Assembly: GCA_012521815.1 (NCBI GenBank)
Contig: JAAYLR010000076.1
Span: 1 to 37,432, forward strand
Direction: 5' to 3'
Source: Acidobacteriota bacterium
GTDB taxonomy: Bacteria; Acidobacteriota; Thermoanaerobaculia; Multivoradales; JAGPDF01
Length of the DNA: 37,432 nt
Positions 16,803 to 24,617 of this stretch are shown in pieces. Numbering within the stretch: position 1 is the first letter of the stretch; every line of letters starts with the position of its first letter. Under the pieces are notes generated by a model. The model was not told the DNA's origin. It did not search any database and saw nothing but the letters and a program-made list of their open reading frames with translations. The position numbers and the translations under genes are program-made.

Positions 16803-16808
16803 ATTATA
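16803..16808 (-). promoter_or_regulatory. Perfect TATAAT -10 upstream of dnaK
   Basis: On the minus strand TATAAT is the only perfect consensus -10 I noticed. It lies in an AT-rich island (16790-16823) and predicts a leader of about 75 bases. No -35 consensus is seen 16-18 bases upstream, nor a CIRCE element or clear sigma-32 promoter. Confidence 0.5.
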
Positions 16809-16825
16809 GACGCAGATTTATTCCA

Positions 16826-16839
16826 GCGGCCAGCGCCGC
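16826..16839 (-). terminator. Weak hairpin after the DUF4388 gene
   Basis: On the minus strand GCGGC and GCCGC (16839-16835 and 16830-16826) can form a 5-bp stem followed by TGGAATAAATCT. It could separate the DUF4388 operon from dnaK, but the stem is short. Confidence 0.3.
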
Positions 16840-16866
16840 CACCGGGAAACGTCCCGAAAGGGGGGG

Positions 16867-18186
16867 TCAGTCGAGCAGGACGAGGGCCCGGGCCGCCTCG
16901 GCACCCTCGAAATGGACGAAATCGGGATCGAGCAGGAAATCGCCGGTGATCCCCTCCGTCACCGCCTCGCCGGCGGCGGCGCCCCTCGGCAGGAGCTGGT
17001 AGCTCGCCGCCGACGGCACGATCTGCCACGCCCGGCCGGCGGCGTCCCGGGGGGTACCCGCCAGGAGCCCGAGGTCGATCAGCTCGCCGGTATCCTCGGG
17101 GTAGCGGCCCTCCACGAGGTAGAAGGCCCGCGCGGCACGGTCGATCCCGAGCGTCGCCGCGGCCCGGTGGAGCCGTTGCGCCTGCTCCCGGATTTCGGCC
17201 TGCCACGGGAAGGGCGTCGCGATCCCGAGCGGCATCCGGACCGCGCTGGCGAACAGGAGGAGGGCGACGGCGGCCGCGAGCAGCGCGGCGAACCGCCGCA
17301 GCCGGACCGCCACGAGCGCGGCGGCGGGCGTCTCTTCGTCCCCGGCGGCGGCCGGACCGGGCACCTCCGCGAGCACCGGCGTGGCCGGCGCCGCGGCCGC
17401 CGCCGGCGCCGGCGCCGGCACCGACTCGTGCGGGACGAAGACGCGCACGAGGCCCGCGCGCGCCAGTCGCAGGTAGCCGAAGAGCGCGAGCGGGGCGACG
17501 AGCCCGAGCGAGGCGGCCACCTCGCCGGCCGTCTGCTTCCCGTCGGTGGCCTCCAGCAGGCGGGCGTCGTCGGCGGGGAGCCAGAGCTCGCCCGGAGCGT
17601 CGGTCGGGCTCTCTCCGTCGGTCCCCAGCACCCGGAGCGTCCCGGCGTACGGGACCTTCTCGAGCCGGTCGGCCGGATCGAGCGCCCGGGGCGCCCCCGG
17701 GATCCACTCCCGGGAGAGATCCTCGATCGCGCGGTTGAGCACCGCCTCGACCGGGATCGGTTCGAACCCCTCCTCGAAGGAGACCTCCTCGCCGACGTAG
17801 AACTTGAACTCCCCCTCGCGCCACTGGAGGGCGAGAAGCAGCAGCCGGTAGGTCTGTTCGCGCAGCGCCCGGAGCAGGCGCGGGCGGTCGAGCAGCCCCC
17901 GGGCGAGCAGCAGATCCACGAGCCGCTCACCCCCCGCCTGGTGCTCGGCGACCACGCTCGCGAACTGATCGGGGGGCACCCAGCCCGCCCCCATCAGCAC
18001 CTGCCCGAGACCGTCCTCCACCGACTGGTTCAGGGCGTCGGCAGCCACCACCGCCCCCTCGAGGAACGAGATCGCGATGATGTCCTGCTCGCCCTGGATG
18101 GTGAGGATCCCGGTCTTCTTCTGCAGGCTCACCACCTGCAGCATGTCCGGGAGCTGGAAGATGCGGAGATCGCCCTCGAGTGCCAT
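16867..18186 (-). CDS. DUF4388 (PATAN-like) protein with membrane anchor and pseudopilin-like C-terminus
   Basis: The 439-residue protein begins with a DUF4388 domain (MALEGDLRIFQLPDMLQVVSLQ, GILTI, then FLEGAVVAADA), found in signalling and polarity proteins of delta-type bacteria. Helical repeats follow to about residue 240, then an Ala/Pro linker and one membrane helix (about 290-312). The C-terminal, presumably periplasmic part reads FYLVEGRYPEDTGELIDLGLL then GTPRDAAGRAW, which resembles the C-terminal region of type II secretion pseudopilins such as GspG. The ATG at 18186 follows the TPR gene by 8 bases, and its GGAG overlaps that gene's stop codon. Function unknown; the layout suggests coupling a cytoplasmic signal to the envelope. 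Confidence 0.8.
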   Translation of the reverse strand: MALEGDLRIFQLPDMLQVVSLQKKTGILTIQGEQDIIAISFLEGAVVAADALNQSVEDGLGQVLMGAGWVPPDQFASVVAEHQAGGERLVDLLLARGLLDRPRLLRALREQTYRLLLLALQWREGEFKFYVGEEVSFEEGFEPIPVEAVLNRAIEDLSREWIPGAPRALDPADRLEKVPYAGTLRVLGTDGESPTDAPGELWLPADDARLLEATDGKQTAGEVAASLGLVAPLALFGYLRLARAGLVRVFVPHESVPAPAPAAAAAPATPVLAEVPGPAAAGDEETPAAALVAVRLRRFAALLAAAVALLLFASAVRMPLGIATPFPWQAEIREQAQRLHRAAATLGIDRAARAFYLVEGRYPEDTGELIDLGLLAGTPRDAAGRAWQIVPSAASYQLLPRGAAAGEAVTEGITGDFLLDPDFVHFEGAEAARALVLLD

Positions 18187-18194
18187 CGCCGCTC

Positions 18195-19976
18195 CTATCG
18201 CGTCCGCCGCCGTTCGCGCCAGGCCCGCACCGCGACGAGCAGGGCGATCGCGAACACCGAAGCCCACCCGAGCCCCTGCCAGCGCACCGTCACCGCCGCC
18301 GGCGGGAAGACCGCCAGCCGGCTCGCGAACGGCAGCATGAGCAGCGCGAGCGGGCCGATCACCCCGGCGAACGCCCGCCCGCCGGCCCCCTCCTCGGCCG
18401 CGCGCCAGGCCGGCAGCACGAGGCCGATCAGCCATTCGAGCCAGGCCGGCCGCGCGGTGGCCAGCGAAACCGGCCGGCCGCCCCCGAAGCGCCGCAGGAG
18501 GCGCTCCCAGAGGAGCGCGAGCAGGGCGCAGACGAGCGTCGCGGCCAGCGGCAGGCAGTCGGCGAGCCGCAGCGACGTCGCGTAGCCCCGGACGGCGGCG
18601 AGCTCGGATCGGATCTCCCGGACCCGGGCGAGACCGCCGTCGAAGACGACCGCCCGCCTGCGGTCGCCCGTGCGCACCCACTCGGCCACCTGCTGGCTGT
18701 CGAGGCGCCGGGCCTTGTCGAGCGCCTGGCGCGACTCGTCGAACTGGTAGACCTCCGAGTAGGCGAGGCTCATGTTGTAGTACGCCGCGGCCGAGTTGGG
18801 ATCGACGGTGGCCGCGCGCTCGTAATACTGCGTCGCGGTCGCGTACTCCTCCTGCCGGGCGTGGAACGCCCCGAGGCTCAGCAGGGCGTCCACCGTGCCG
18901 GGATGGGCCTCGAGCAGTTGCCGGTAGACCGAGCGCGCGTACTCCCACTGCCCCAGATGGCGGTGCAGGTCGCCGACCAGCAACTGGACGCCGACGCTCT
19001 GGGGCAGGCTGCTGCGCAGCACCCCGAGATCGGTGAAGAGCGAGCCCTCCAGCCGCCCGGCCTGAAGCGCCGCCATCGCGCGCGCCGGCGGCGAGAGCTC
19101 GAGCGCGCTGTGCGGTATCTGCTGCGCCACCAGCACCGGCATGACCCCGGCCAGCAGCCAGAGCGCCGCCTGCACCCAGCGCTCGCTCAGCGAGGAGTGG
19201 ACCCAGAGCAGCGCCGAGATCCAGAGCAGCCACCAGACGAGCCCGCCGGGAAGGGCCAGCGGCCAGACGAGCGCCGCGAACGCCACGGCGTGGCTCGCCC
19301 CGCCCGGCAGGCGGCGGGCGCAGAGCGCCTGCAGGTTCCGGTAGACGTTGGGGCCCTTGATCGCGAACTGCAGGAGGAGATAGAGCCCGGCGGCGGCGAG
19401 CAGCAGCGCCGATGTCCAGGCCACGAACGCGCGCCAGAGCATCCGCCGGGCCGGCGGCTCGCCGGCGAGCCGCCGCCAGCCGGTGGCCTCCCAGCGGAGG
19501 GCCGCGAGCGGCGCGCCGCTCGCCGCGGCCACCCGGGAGTGCGCGAGCGCGATCTCCGGCTGTCCGGGCCAGAGGCGATCGGCCATCTCGAGCGCCCAGG
19601 CCGCCCGCTCCGGATCGCCGCTCCGGGCGCTGTCGACGGCCTTGGCGGCCATCGCCTGCGCGAGATCCGGCAGCTGGCGCATGCCGAGCTGGCCGGCGAT
19701 CCGCTCCATCTCGCGAGTCGCCGCCTCGGCCATGTCCGGGCGTCCCTGATAGAAGGCGGTGACCCACTGCGCCCAGAGCTCCTGCAGACGCACGAGGTTC
19801 TGGCCGACCGCGGGGCCGATCTCGATCCCGGTCGCCGCCACCGGCACCTGCGCGGCGAGCGGCACCGCCAGCGCGAAGAGGAGCAGGGCGAGCAGCCCGA
19901 ACCGGACCGGGCGCCGCGGCGTCCGCCTCCGGCCGGCGCTCAGCCTCCGCACGGGCTCATCCCCATTTCTGGACAT
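18195..19976 (-). CDS. TPR-repeat membrane protein of unknown function
   Basis: This 593-residue protein has an N-terminal signal anchor (about residues 25-42), helical repeats, a block of membrane helices (about 180-300), and TPR repeats (about 325-425; YARSVYRQLLEAHPGTVDALLSLG, then YYERAATVDPNSAAAYYNMS). Further membrane helices at the C-terminus precede a basic tail. The ATG at 19976 overlaps the DUF1844 gene by 20 bases; a GTG at 19952 just after the DUF1844 stop is an alternative. TPR proteins of this kind act as assembly platforms, but no partner is identified beyond the adjoining DUF4388 protein. Confidence 0.75.
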   Translation of the reverse strand: MSRNGDEPVRRLSAGRRRTPRRPVRFGLLALLLFALAVPLAAQVPVAATGIEIGPAVGQNLVRLQELWAQWVTAFYQGRPDMAEAATREMERIAGQLGMRQLPDLAQAMAAKAVDSARSGDPERAAWALEMADRLWPGQPEIALAHSRVAAASGAPLAALRWEATGWRRLAGEPPARRMLWRAFVAWTSALLLAAAGLYLLLQFAIKGPNVYRNLQALCARRLPGGASHAVAFAALVWPLALPGGLVWWLLWISALLWVHSSLSERWVQAALWLLAGVMPVLVAQQIPHSALELSPPARAMAALQAGRLEGSLFTDLGVLRSSLPQSVGVQLLVGDLHRHLGQWEYARSVYRQLLEAHPGTVDALLSLGAFHARQEEYATATQYYERAATVDPNSAAAYYNMSLAYSEVYQFDESRQALDKARRLDSQQVAEWVRTGDRRRAVVFDGGLARVREIRSELAAVRGYATSLRLADCLPLAATLVCALLALLWERLLRRFGGGRPVSLATARPAWLEWLIGLVLPAWRAAEEGAGGRAFAGVIGPLALLMLPFASRLAVFPPAAVTVRWQGLGWASVFAIALLVAVRAWRERRRTR

Positions 19977-20403
19977 AGCGCATGCGCGCCCGCGCCAGCA
20001 GGTCCTCGAGCACCGCGAGCTCCTGCGGATCCAGGTTGCCGAGCGTCTTGCGCAGCAGCACGTCGAGCAGATCGATGTGGAGCCGCGCCATCTCGGGGTT
20101 CTCGATCTTCTGGCCGTCGGGCAGCGTGGCGTCGCCGAGGTAGAGCGGGATCGGCTCGGCGAGCAGCCCGACGAGATCGTAGAAGGTCGGGCCCGTGCCG
20201 GGGGGCGGCCCGGGGATCTCCACCCGTCCCGCGGGCGGCGGCAGCTCCGGGGCCGCCGCCGCGGCCGGCGGCGCGGCGGGTTCGGCCGGCGGCGGCGCGG
20301 GAGCCGGCGGCGCCGGCACCGGGGCGTCGGCGAGATCGCGGTACTCTTCGCGCAGCTCGCCGTCGGGAGTGAACATCCGCTTGTCGGTGACCTTGATGCC
20401 CAT
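19957..20403 (-). CDS. DUF1844 family protein
   Basis: This is a 148-residue cytoplasmic protein. The start MGIKVTDKRMFTPDGELREE and the helical C-terminal half (IHIDLLDVLLRK-like helix, NLDPQELAVLEDLLARARMRYV) match the DUF1844 family seen across deltaproteobacteria and Acidobacteria. An Ala/Pro-rich linker of about 45 residues joins the two parts. Function is not known for the family. It is the first gene of a three-gene operon (DUF1844, TPR membrane protein, DUF4388) and is transcribed away from mazG. Confidence 0.8.
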   Translation of the reverse strand: MGIKVTDKRMFTPDGELREEYRDLADAPVPAPPAPAPPPAEPAAPPAAAAAPELPPPAGRVEIPGPPPGTGPTFYDLVGLLAEPIPLYLGDATLPDGQKIENPEMARLHIDLLDVLLRKTLGNLDPQELAVLEDLLARARMRYVQKWG

Positions 20404-20465
20404 CTCGCTCGCCGCCTCCCGGTCCGGAGATCCCGCTCCGCGCTTCGACCCTGCCGATTCTCCGC

Positions 20466-20472
20466 TATCGTA
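20466..20472. promoter_or_regulatory. Symmetric -10 shared by mazG (+) and the DUF1844 operon (-)
   Basis: TATCGTA reads TATCGT on the plus strand (20466-20471) and TACGAT on the minus strand (20472-20467). Both fit the TANNNT pattern used elsewhere in this window. It lies about 40 bases from the mazG start and 63 from the DUF1844 start, so one site could drive divergent transcription. Confidence 0.45.
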
Positions 20473-20511
20473 CCGCGAGCCCGCCCCCGGTGGCCAAGGA
20501 GGACCGAACCG

Positions 20512-21318
20512 ATGCCCGCATCCGCCGCCCCCCGCTCCGGCGACTTCGCCGACCTCGTGGCGCTCGTCGCCCGCCTGCGCGCTCCGGACGGCTGCCCGTG
20601 GGACCGGAAGCAGACGCTCGGCGACCTGCGCGCCTACCTCCTCGAGGAGGCGCACGAGCTCGCCGCGGCGATCGACGCGGGCGACTGGGCAGAGATCGCC
20701 GAGGAGCTCGGCGATCTCCTCTTCGAAGCCGCCTTCATCGCCCGGCTCGGGGAGGAGGCGGGCGCGCTCGCGCACCCGGAGGTGGTACGGGCCGCCCACG
20801 CGAAGCTCGTCGCCCGCCACCCGCACGTCTTCGAGGGGGAGCCGCTCGCCGACGCCGACAGCGTCAACCGTGCCTGGGAGCGCCGCAAGGCGGCCGAGCG
20901 GAGCGGCGGCCAGCTCGCGGGGGTGCCCACCTCGCTGCCGGCGCTCCTCGCCGCCTACCGGATGACCCAGAAGGCGGCCGGGGTCGGCTTCGACTGGCCC
21001 GACGCCGCCGCGGTGATCGCCAAGGTGCGCGAGGAGCTGGCCGAGATCGAGGCCGAGCTCGCGGCCGGCGGCGCGCCGGTACGGGTCGGCGAGGAGGTCG
21101 GCGATCTCCTCTTCGCGGTGGCGAACCTCGCCCGCCACCTCGGCCACGATCCGGAGGCCGCGCTCGCCCGGACGAACGGCAAGTTCCGGCGCCGCTTCGC
21201 CGCCGTCGAGGCCGGTCTCGCGGCGCGCGGCGTGCGGCCCGGCGCGGCGACCCTCGCCGAGATGGACGCGCTCTGGGAGGAGGCGAAGCGCGCCGAGCGC
21301 ACCCCGGCGGACGAGTAG
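20512..21318 (+). CDS. mazG: Nucleoside triphosphate pyrophosphohydrolase MazG
   Basis: This is a 268-residue, two-domain MazG that hydrolyses (d)NTPs to monophosphates, cleaning non-canonical nucleotides and affecting alarmone levels. The first domain contains GCPWDRKQTLGDLRAYLLEEA and the EExxE/ExxD metal-binding set (EEAHE ... EELGD); the second contains VGFDWPD and EELAEIEAEL ... EEVGDLLFAVANLARHLG. Length and order match E. coli MazG. The ATG has GGAGG 9 bases upstream. Monocistronic and convergent with the yibQ-like gene. Confidence 0.95.
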   Translation: MPASAAPRSGDFADLVALVARLRAPDGCPWDRKQTLGDLRAYLLEEAHELAAAIDAGDWAEIAEELGDLLFEAAFIARLGEEAGALAHPEVVRAAHAKLVARHPHVFEGEPLADADSVNRAWERRKAAERSGGQLAGVPTSLPALLAAYRMTQKAAGVGFDWPDAAAVIAKVREELAEIEAELAAGGAPVRVGEEVGDLLFAVANLARHLGHDPEAALARTNGKFRRRFAAVEAGLAARGVRPGAATLAEMDALWEEAKRAERTPADE

Positions 21319-21336
21319 CTCCCGCCGCCGGGCGCC

Positions 21337-22206
21337 TCAGCGCGCGAGCAGCTCGGAGAGCCGCACGAACCGCACCCCCGCCGCCTGCGCGCGCGGCACC
21401 TCGGCGGCGAGCTGCGCGAAGGTGACCGGGTGCGGATGGCCGATGGCGATCGCGCTCCCCTCCTCGAGGGCGAGCGCGCGGAGCCGCTCGAGCTCGGCCT
21501 CGATGTCCGCCGCCGAGAGCGAATCGTCGAGGAAGACCTGCCGCTCGGCGGCCGGCACCCCGAGCTCGCGGGCGAGCCGGAAGCCGACCGTCGCCGCCGT
21601 CGTCCGCGAGTCGAGGAAGAAGAGCCCCCGCTCCCGCGCCACCCCGAGCACCACCGCCATCGCCCGCCGGTCGGCGCTCAGCGCCGAGCCCATGTGGTTG
21701 TTGATCCCGACCGCCTCGGGCACCGCCGCGAGCGCCGCCCGGGTGGCTGCGGCGAGCGCCGCGTCGTCCATCCCGAGCCGGAGCGCCCCGGGGCCGGGGT
21801 CCTCCCCGTCGAGCGCCTCCATCGGCAGGTGGAGCAGCACCTCCGCGCCGGCGGCGGCCGCCGCGGCGGCCATCGCCGCCGAGTGCGGCTCGTACGGGAG
21901 CACCGCGTGCGCGACCGGCACCCCGAGCGCCGCGATCGTCGCGAGGTCGGACGGCCGCCGCCCGAGGTCGTCGATCACCAGGGCGATCCGGCCGCCGGCG
22001 GGCCGCGGCGTGGCCCGGGGGGTGACGCGCGGCGTCTCGCGCGGCGCGGGTGCCGGCCGGGGCGTGGCCTCCCGCGCCGCCACGTCAGCGGGCACCGGCC
22101 GCGGCTGGCGCCAGAGCGCCCCGCCCAGGAAGCCCACGGCGAAGGCCGCCAGGAGGGCGGCCAGCACGTAGAGCGGCGTGCGGGAGCGGCGGCGGCGGCG
22201 TTTCAT
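21337..22206 (-). CDS. Divergent polysaccharide deacetylase, YibQ family
   Basis: The 289-residue protein has a basic N-terminus, one membrane or signal segment (about residues 12-30), a Pro/Thr-rich linker, and a polysaccharide-deacetylase-like barrel. Conserved motifs are intact: IALVIDDLG, LLHLPMEALDG, GINNHMGS, FFLDSRTTA and AIAIGHPHP. The natural substrate of this periplasmic family is not firmly established. It is the last gene of an envC - S41 peptidase - yibQ cluster, an order repeated in many proteobacteria and usually tied to cell-wall separation. Confidence 0.88.
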   Translation of the reverse strand: MKRRRRRSRTPLYVLAALLAAFAVGFLGGALWRQPRPVPADVAAREATPRPAPAPRETPRVTPRATPRPAGGRIALVIDDLGRRPSDLATIAALGVPVAHAVLPYEPHSAAMAAAAAAAGAEVLLHLPMEALDGEDPGPGALRLGMDDAALAAATRAALAAVPEAVGINNHMGSALSADRRAMAVVLGVARERGLFFLDSRTTAATVGFRLARELGVPAAERQVFLDDSLSAADIEAELERLRALALEEGSAIAIGHPHPVTFAQLAAEVPRAQAAGVRFVRLSELLAR

Positions 22207-22239
22207 CCGGCGGCGGCGCCGGGCGGCGCCCGGCGCGGC

Positions 22240-23433
22240 TCAGGCAGCCTGCTTCTCCGGCAGCTTCTCCTCGCCGAGGAGCAGGGCGAGGCCCTTGCGG
22301 AGGGTCAGCTCGGAGAGCGGCACGTCCTTGTCGCCGAACCGCCCGCTCTCCTCCTCGACCTTCAGATCGGGAACCAGCCCGGCGTCGGAGACCTCGCCGG
22401 TCGGGCCGGTGTAGAAGGCGGTCGCCAGCCGCAGCCGGCCGCCGCCGGTGAGCGCGACGTTCTCCTCGCGGCCGGTGTAGCCGAAGGTCCGCCGCCCGAC
22501 CAGACGGGCGCCGGCCCGCTCCCGGAGCGCCTCGGCGAGCAGCTCGCCCGCGCCGATCGTCGCCCGGTCGACGAGCACCACCAGCTCGCCCCGGAACCGG
22601 TCGGGGCTCTCGTCCGCGAACCGCTCGAGCACCTTGCCGCGCGCCGTGAGCCGCCCCAGCTCGCCGTCGGCGAAGAGCCCCGCGACCCGGTAGGCGAGCC
22701 GCTCGTCGCTGCCGTCCGTGCCGCGCAGGTCGAGCAGCAGGCGGCGGGGCCGGCGCTGCACGAGCGGCGAGGCGAGGAGGGTCTCGAAATGCGCCACCTG
22801 CGCCTCTCCCAGCCAGGGGAGCCGGATCACCGCCACCCCCCGCTCCTCGCGGAGCGTCGGCGCGGCCGCCGGGTAGGGGCCGAGCTCGAGCGTCACCTTC
22901 CGCGGCTTGCCGTGATGGATCCATTCGGTTTCGAGCCGCGTGCCGGCCGGCCCGGCGAGCCGCGCCTCCACCTCCCAGTGCGCCAGATCGCGCGTGGAGT
23001 CGGGGCCGATCATCGCCAGGATGTCGCCCGGCTCCACCTCGGCCGCCGCCGCCGGGCTCCCCTCCTCCACCCGCACCGCGAAGGTCACCCCGCGCTCGCG
23101 CCCGAGGCGCACGCCGCTGTGGCCCGTCCCCACCTTCGCCGCCGCCAGATACGGCTTCACCCCTTCGGCGGGCACGAAGAGCGCGAACGGCCCGAGCGCA
23201 TCCATCGCCCCGTCGAGCGCCCGGGCGAGCAGCCGCTCGGGATCGGTCGGCTCGACGTAGGCGTTGCGCACGAGGCCGAGCGCCTCGGTGAAGACGGTCA
23301 GGTACTTGTAGAGCGAATCGTCGTCCGGCTCCTTGCCGGGGCGATCGAGGGCGACGAGCGCCCCCCCGAGCGGCAGCACCAGGGCGAGGGAGAGGAGGAG
23401 GAACGGCAGACGCCGGGAGAGGGGGCCTTGCAT
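22240..23433 (-). CDS. S41/CtpA-like peptidase homologue lacking the Ser-Lys dyad
   Basis: The 397-residue exported protein has a signal segment (about residues 8-28), an N-terminal helical region, a PDZ domain (about 100-190; HSGVRLGRERGVTFAVRVEE, then AEVEPGDILAMIG) and an S41 catalytic-type fold. In active carboxyl-terminal processing proteases the nucleophile sits in [T/S]ASASE and the general base in TFGKG, 25 residues later. Here these read TIGAGE, with Gly294, and TFGYTG, with Tyr319: also exactly 25 residues apart. Both catalytic residues therefore appear lost while fold motifs (LLLDLRGTDG, GLVPDLKV) stay. It is cotranscribed with envC, whose stop is 5 bases upstream, so it may act as a PDZ scaffold or peptide-binding regulator. 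Confidence 0.85.
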   Translation of the reverse strand: MQGPLSRRLPFLLLSLALVLPLGGALVALDRPGKEPDDDSLYKYLTVFTEALGLVRNAYVEPTDPERLLARALDGAMDALGPFALFVPAEGVKPYLAAAKVGTGHSGVRLGRERGVTFAVRVEEGSPAAAAEVEPGDILAMIGPDSTRDLAHWEVEARLAGPAGTRLETEWIHHGKPRKVTLELGPYPAAAPTLREERGVAVIRLPWLGEAQVAHFETLLASPLVQRRPRRLLLDLRGTDGSDERLAYRVAGLFADGELGRLTARGKVLERFADESPDRFRGELVVLVDRATIGAGELLAEALRERAGARLVGRRTFGYTGREENVALTGGGRLRLATAFYTGPTGEVSDAGLVPDLKVEEESGRFGDKDVPLSELTLRKGLALLLGEEKLPEKQAA

Positions 23434-23438
23434 CGGTC

Positions 23439-24563
23439 TCAGCGGATCCAGGAAAGAGGGTCCTCCGGGCGGTTGTCGACGCGGATCTCGAAGTAGAGCC
23501 GCTCGCCGGCCGCCCCGAGCGGCGCGTGCAAAGCTACCACATCGCCCCGCGCCACCCGGAGCTCGGAAAGGCCCGCGTAGAGGGTGAAAACCCCGCCCGT
23601 GTGCTGCAGCACCACCGTCGGCCCGTACCCCTCGAACGGCGCCGCGAACGCCACCCGGCCGGCGAAGACGGCCCGTACCTCCGCCCCCGCCGCGGTGCTC
23701 ATCTCGACGCCATGGTGCGGCGTCGTGGTGCCGTAGCGCCGGTCGCGCCGCGGCCCGAACGGCACCGTCACCGCCCCGGCCACCGGCCGCTCCAGCAGCC
23801 CGCGGAAGTCGCGGATCGACCGCCCGCTCGCGAGCGGATCGGAGCGCCCGTAGAGGAAGTCGAGGAAGTTCGCGAGCTTCCGTTCCCGCTCGGCGAGCTC
23901 GTCGGCGCGCCCGCTCAGCAGCCGCTGCTCGCGCTCGGCGGCGGCGAGCAGGAGCCGCTGGCGCTCGCGCGCCGCGTCGAGATCCCGCCGCCGCTCTTCC
24001 TCCCGCGTCACCCAGGCCGCCGCGAGCCGCTCCTGCTCGGCCAGCTGGTCGCGCTCGAAGCCGAGCCGCGCCCGGGCCTCGGTGAACCGGGCGAGGAGCT
24101 GCCCGTCGCGCCGCGCGAAGAAACGGAGCTGCCGCAGCGCCGGGAGCAGGTCGGTCCCCGGCCGGGCCGCGAGGAAGAGGCGCAGGTAGCCCGGACGGCC
24201 GAGGCGGTAGAGGGCGAACATCCGCGACCGCAGCTCCCGCTGCACCGCCGCGACCTCCCCTTCCACGGCCTTCACCGCCGCCGTGGCGCGCTGCAGCCGC
24301 TCGTCGGCGAGCGCCCGCGCCGCCTCCGCCTCCGCCAGCCGCTGCTCCTGGAGCGCGAGCTCGACCCGGGAGCGCTCCAGCTGTCCGGCGAGCCCCGCCG
24401 CCTCGTCGCGGAGCCGGTCGAGCCGCCCCTGCAGCCGCACGATCTCGAGCCGGACCGCCTCGAGCTCCTGCTCCCGGCTCCCCCGAGCGGGCTGAGCCCC
24501 GGCTTCCCCCGCGAGCAGGAGGGCGAGCAGGAGCCCGGCGGAGAGCGAGCGAACGGGCGGCAT
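23439..24563 (-). CDS. EnvC-like murein hydrolase activator (coiled coil plus degenerate LytM)
   Basis: This 374-residue periplasmic protein has a signal peptide (1 to about 23), a long coiled coil (about 30-240) and a C-terminal LytM/M23 domain (about 265-370). Metalloprotease ligands are altered: HxGID reads HHGVE, YAHL reads YAGLS and HLHFE reads RLYFE. This matches EnvC/NlpD-type proteins, which have lost catalysis and instead activate cell-wall amidases at division. First gene of the envC - S41 homologue - yibQ cluster. The ATG follows a TAGGCT hexamer by 9 bases. Confidence 0.88.
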   Translation of the reverse strand: MPPVRSLSAGLLLALLLAGEAGAQPARGSREQELEAVRLEIVRLQGRLDRLRDEAAGLAGQLERSRVELALQEQRLAEAEAARALADERLQRATAAVKAVEGEVAAVQRELRSRMFALYRLGRPGYLRLFLAARPGTDLLPALRQLRFFARRDGQLLARFTEARARLGFERDQLAEQERLAAAWVTREEERRRDLDAARERQRLLLAAAEREQRLLSGRADELAERERKLANFLDFLYGRSDPLASGRSIRDFRGLLERPVAGAVTVPFGPRRDRRYGTTTPHHGVEMSTAAGAEVRAVFAGRVAFAAPFEGYGPTVVLQHTGGVFTLYAGLSELRVARGDVVALHAPLGAAGERLYFEIRVDNRPEDPLSWIR

Positions 24564-24572
24564 CGGCGCCTC

Positions 24573-24578
24573 AGCCTA
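24573..24578 (-). promoter_or_regulatory. -10-like hexamer close to the envC start
   Basis: TAGGCT on the minus strand ends 9 bases before the envC ATG at 24563. It could give a very short or absent leader, although GAGG in between might also serve as a weak ribosome binding site. Confidence 0.35.
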
Positions 24579-24601
24579 CCGCGCCCGGCTTCCCCCTCGC
24601 C

Positions 24602-24607
24602 TACAAT
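24602..24607 (+). promoter_or_regulatory. -10 element 10 bases before the solute-binding protein start
   Basis: TACAAT is followed 10 bases later by the GTG at 24618, with no ribosome-binding sequence between. This suggests a leaderless or near-leaderless transcript. Confidence 0.45.
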
Positions 24608-24617
24608 CGCCCCCGCC

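Noticed and set aside
16722-16866. CIRCE, HAIR or sigma-32 promoter before dnaK
   Set aside because: No TTAGCACTC or CTTGAGT inverted repeat and no CTTGAA/CCCCAT pair at proper spacing was found; only a TATAAT is clear.
20512-21318. MazG as part of a toxin-antitoxin module
   Set aside because: It is a full two-domain housekeeping MazG without mazE/mazF or relA beside it.
23439-24563. Active M23 endopeptidase
   Set aside because: Zinc-ligand positions are altered (HHGVE, RLYFE), so it fits an EnvC-type activator better.
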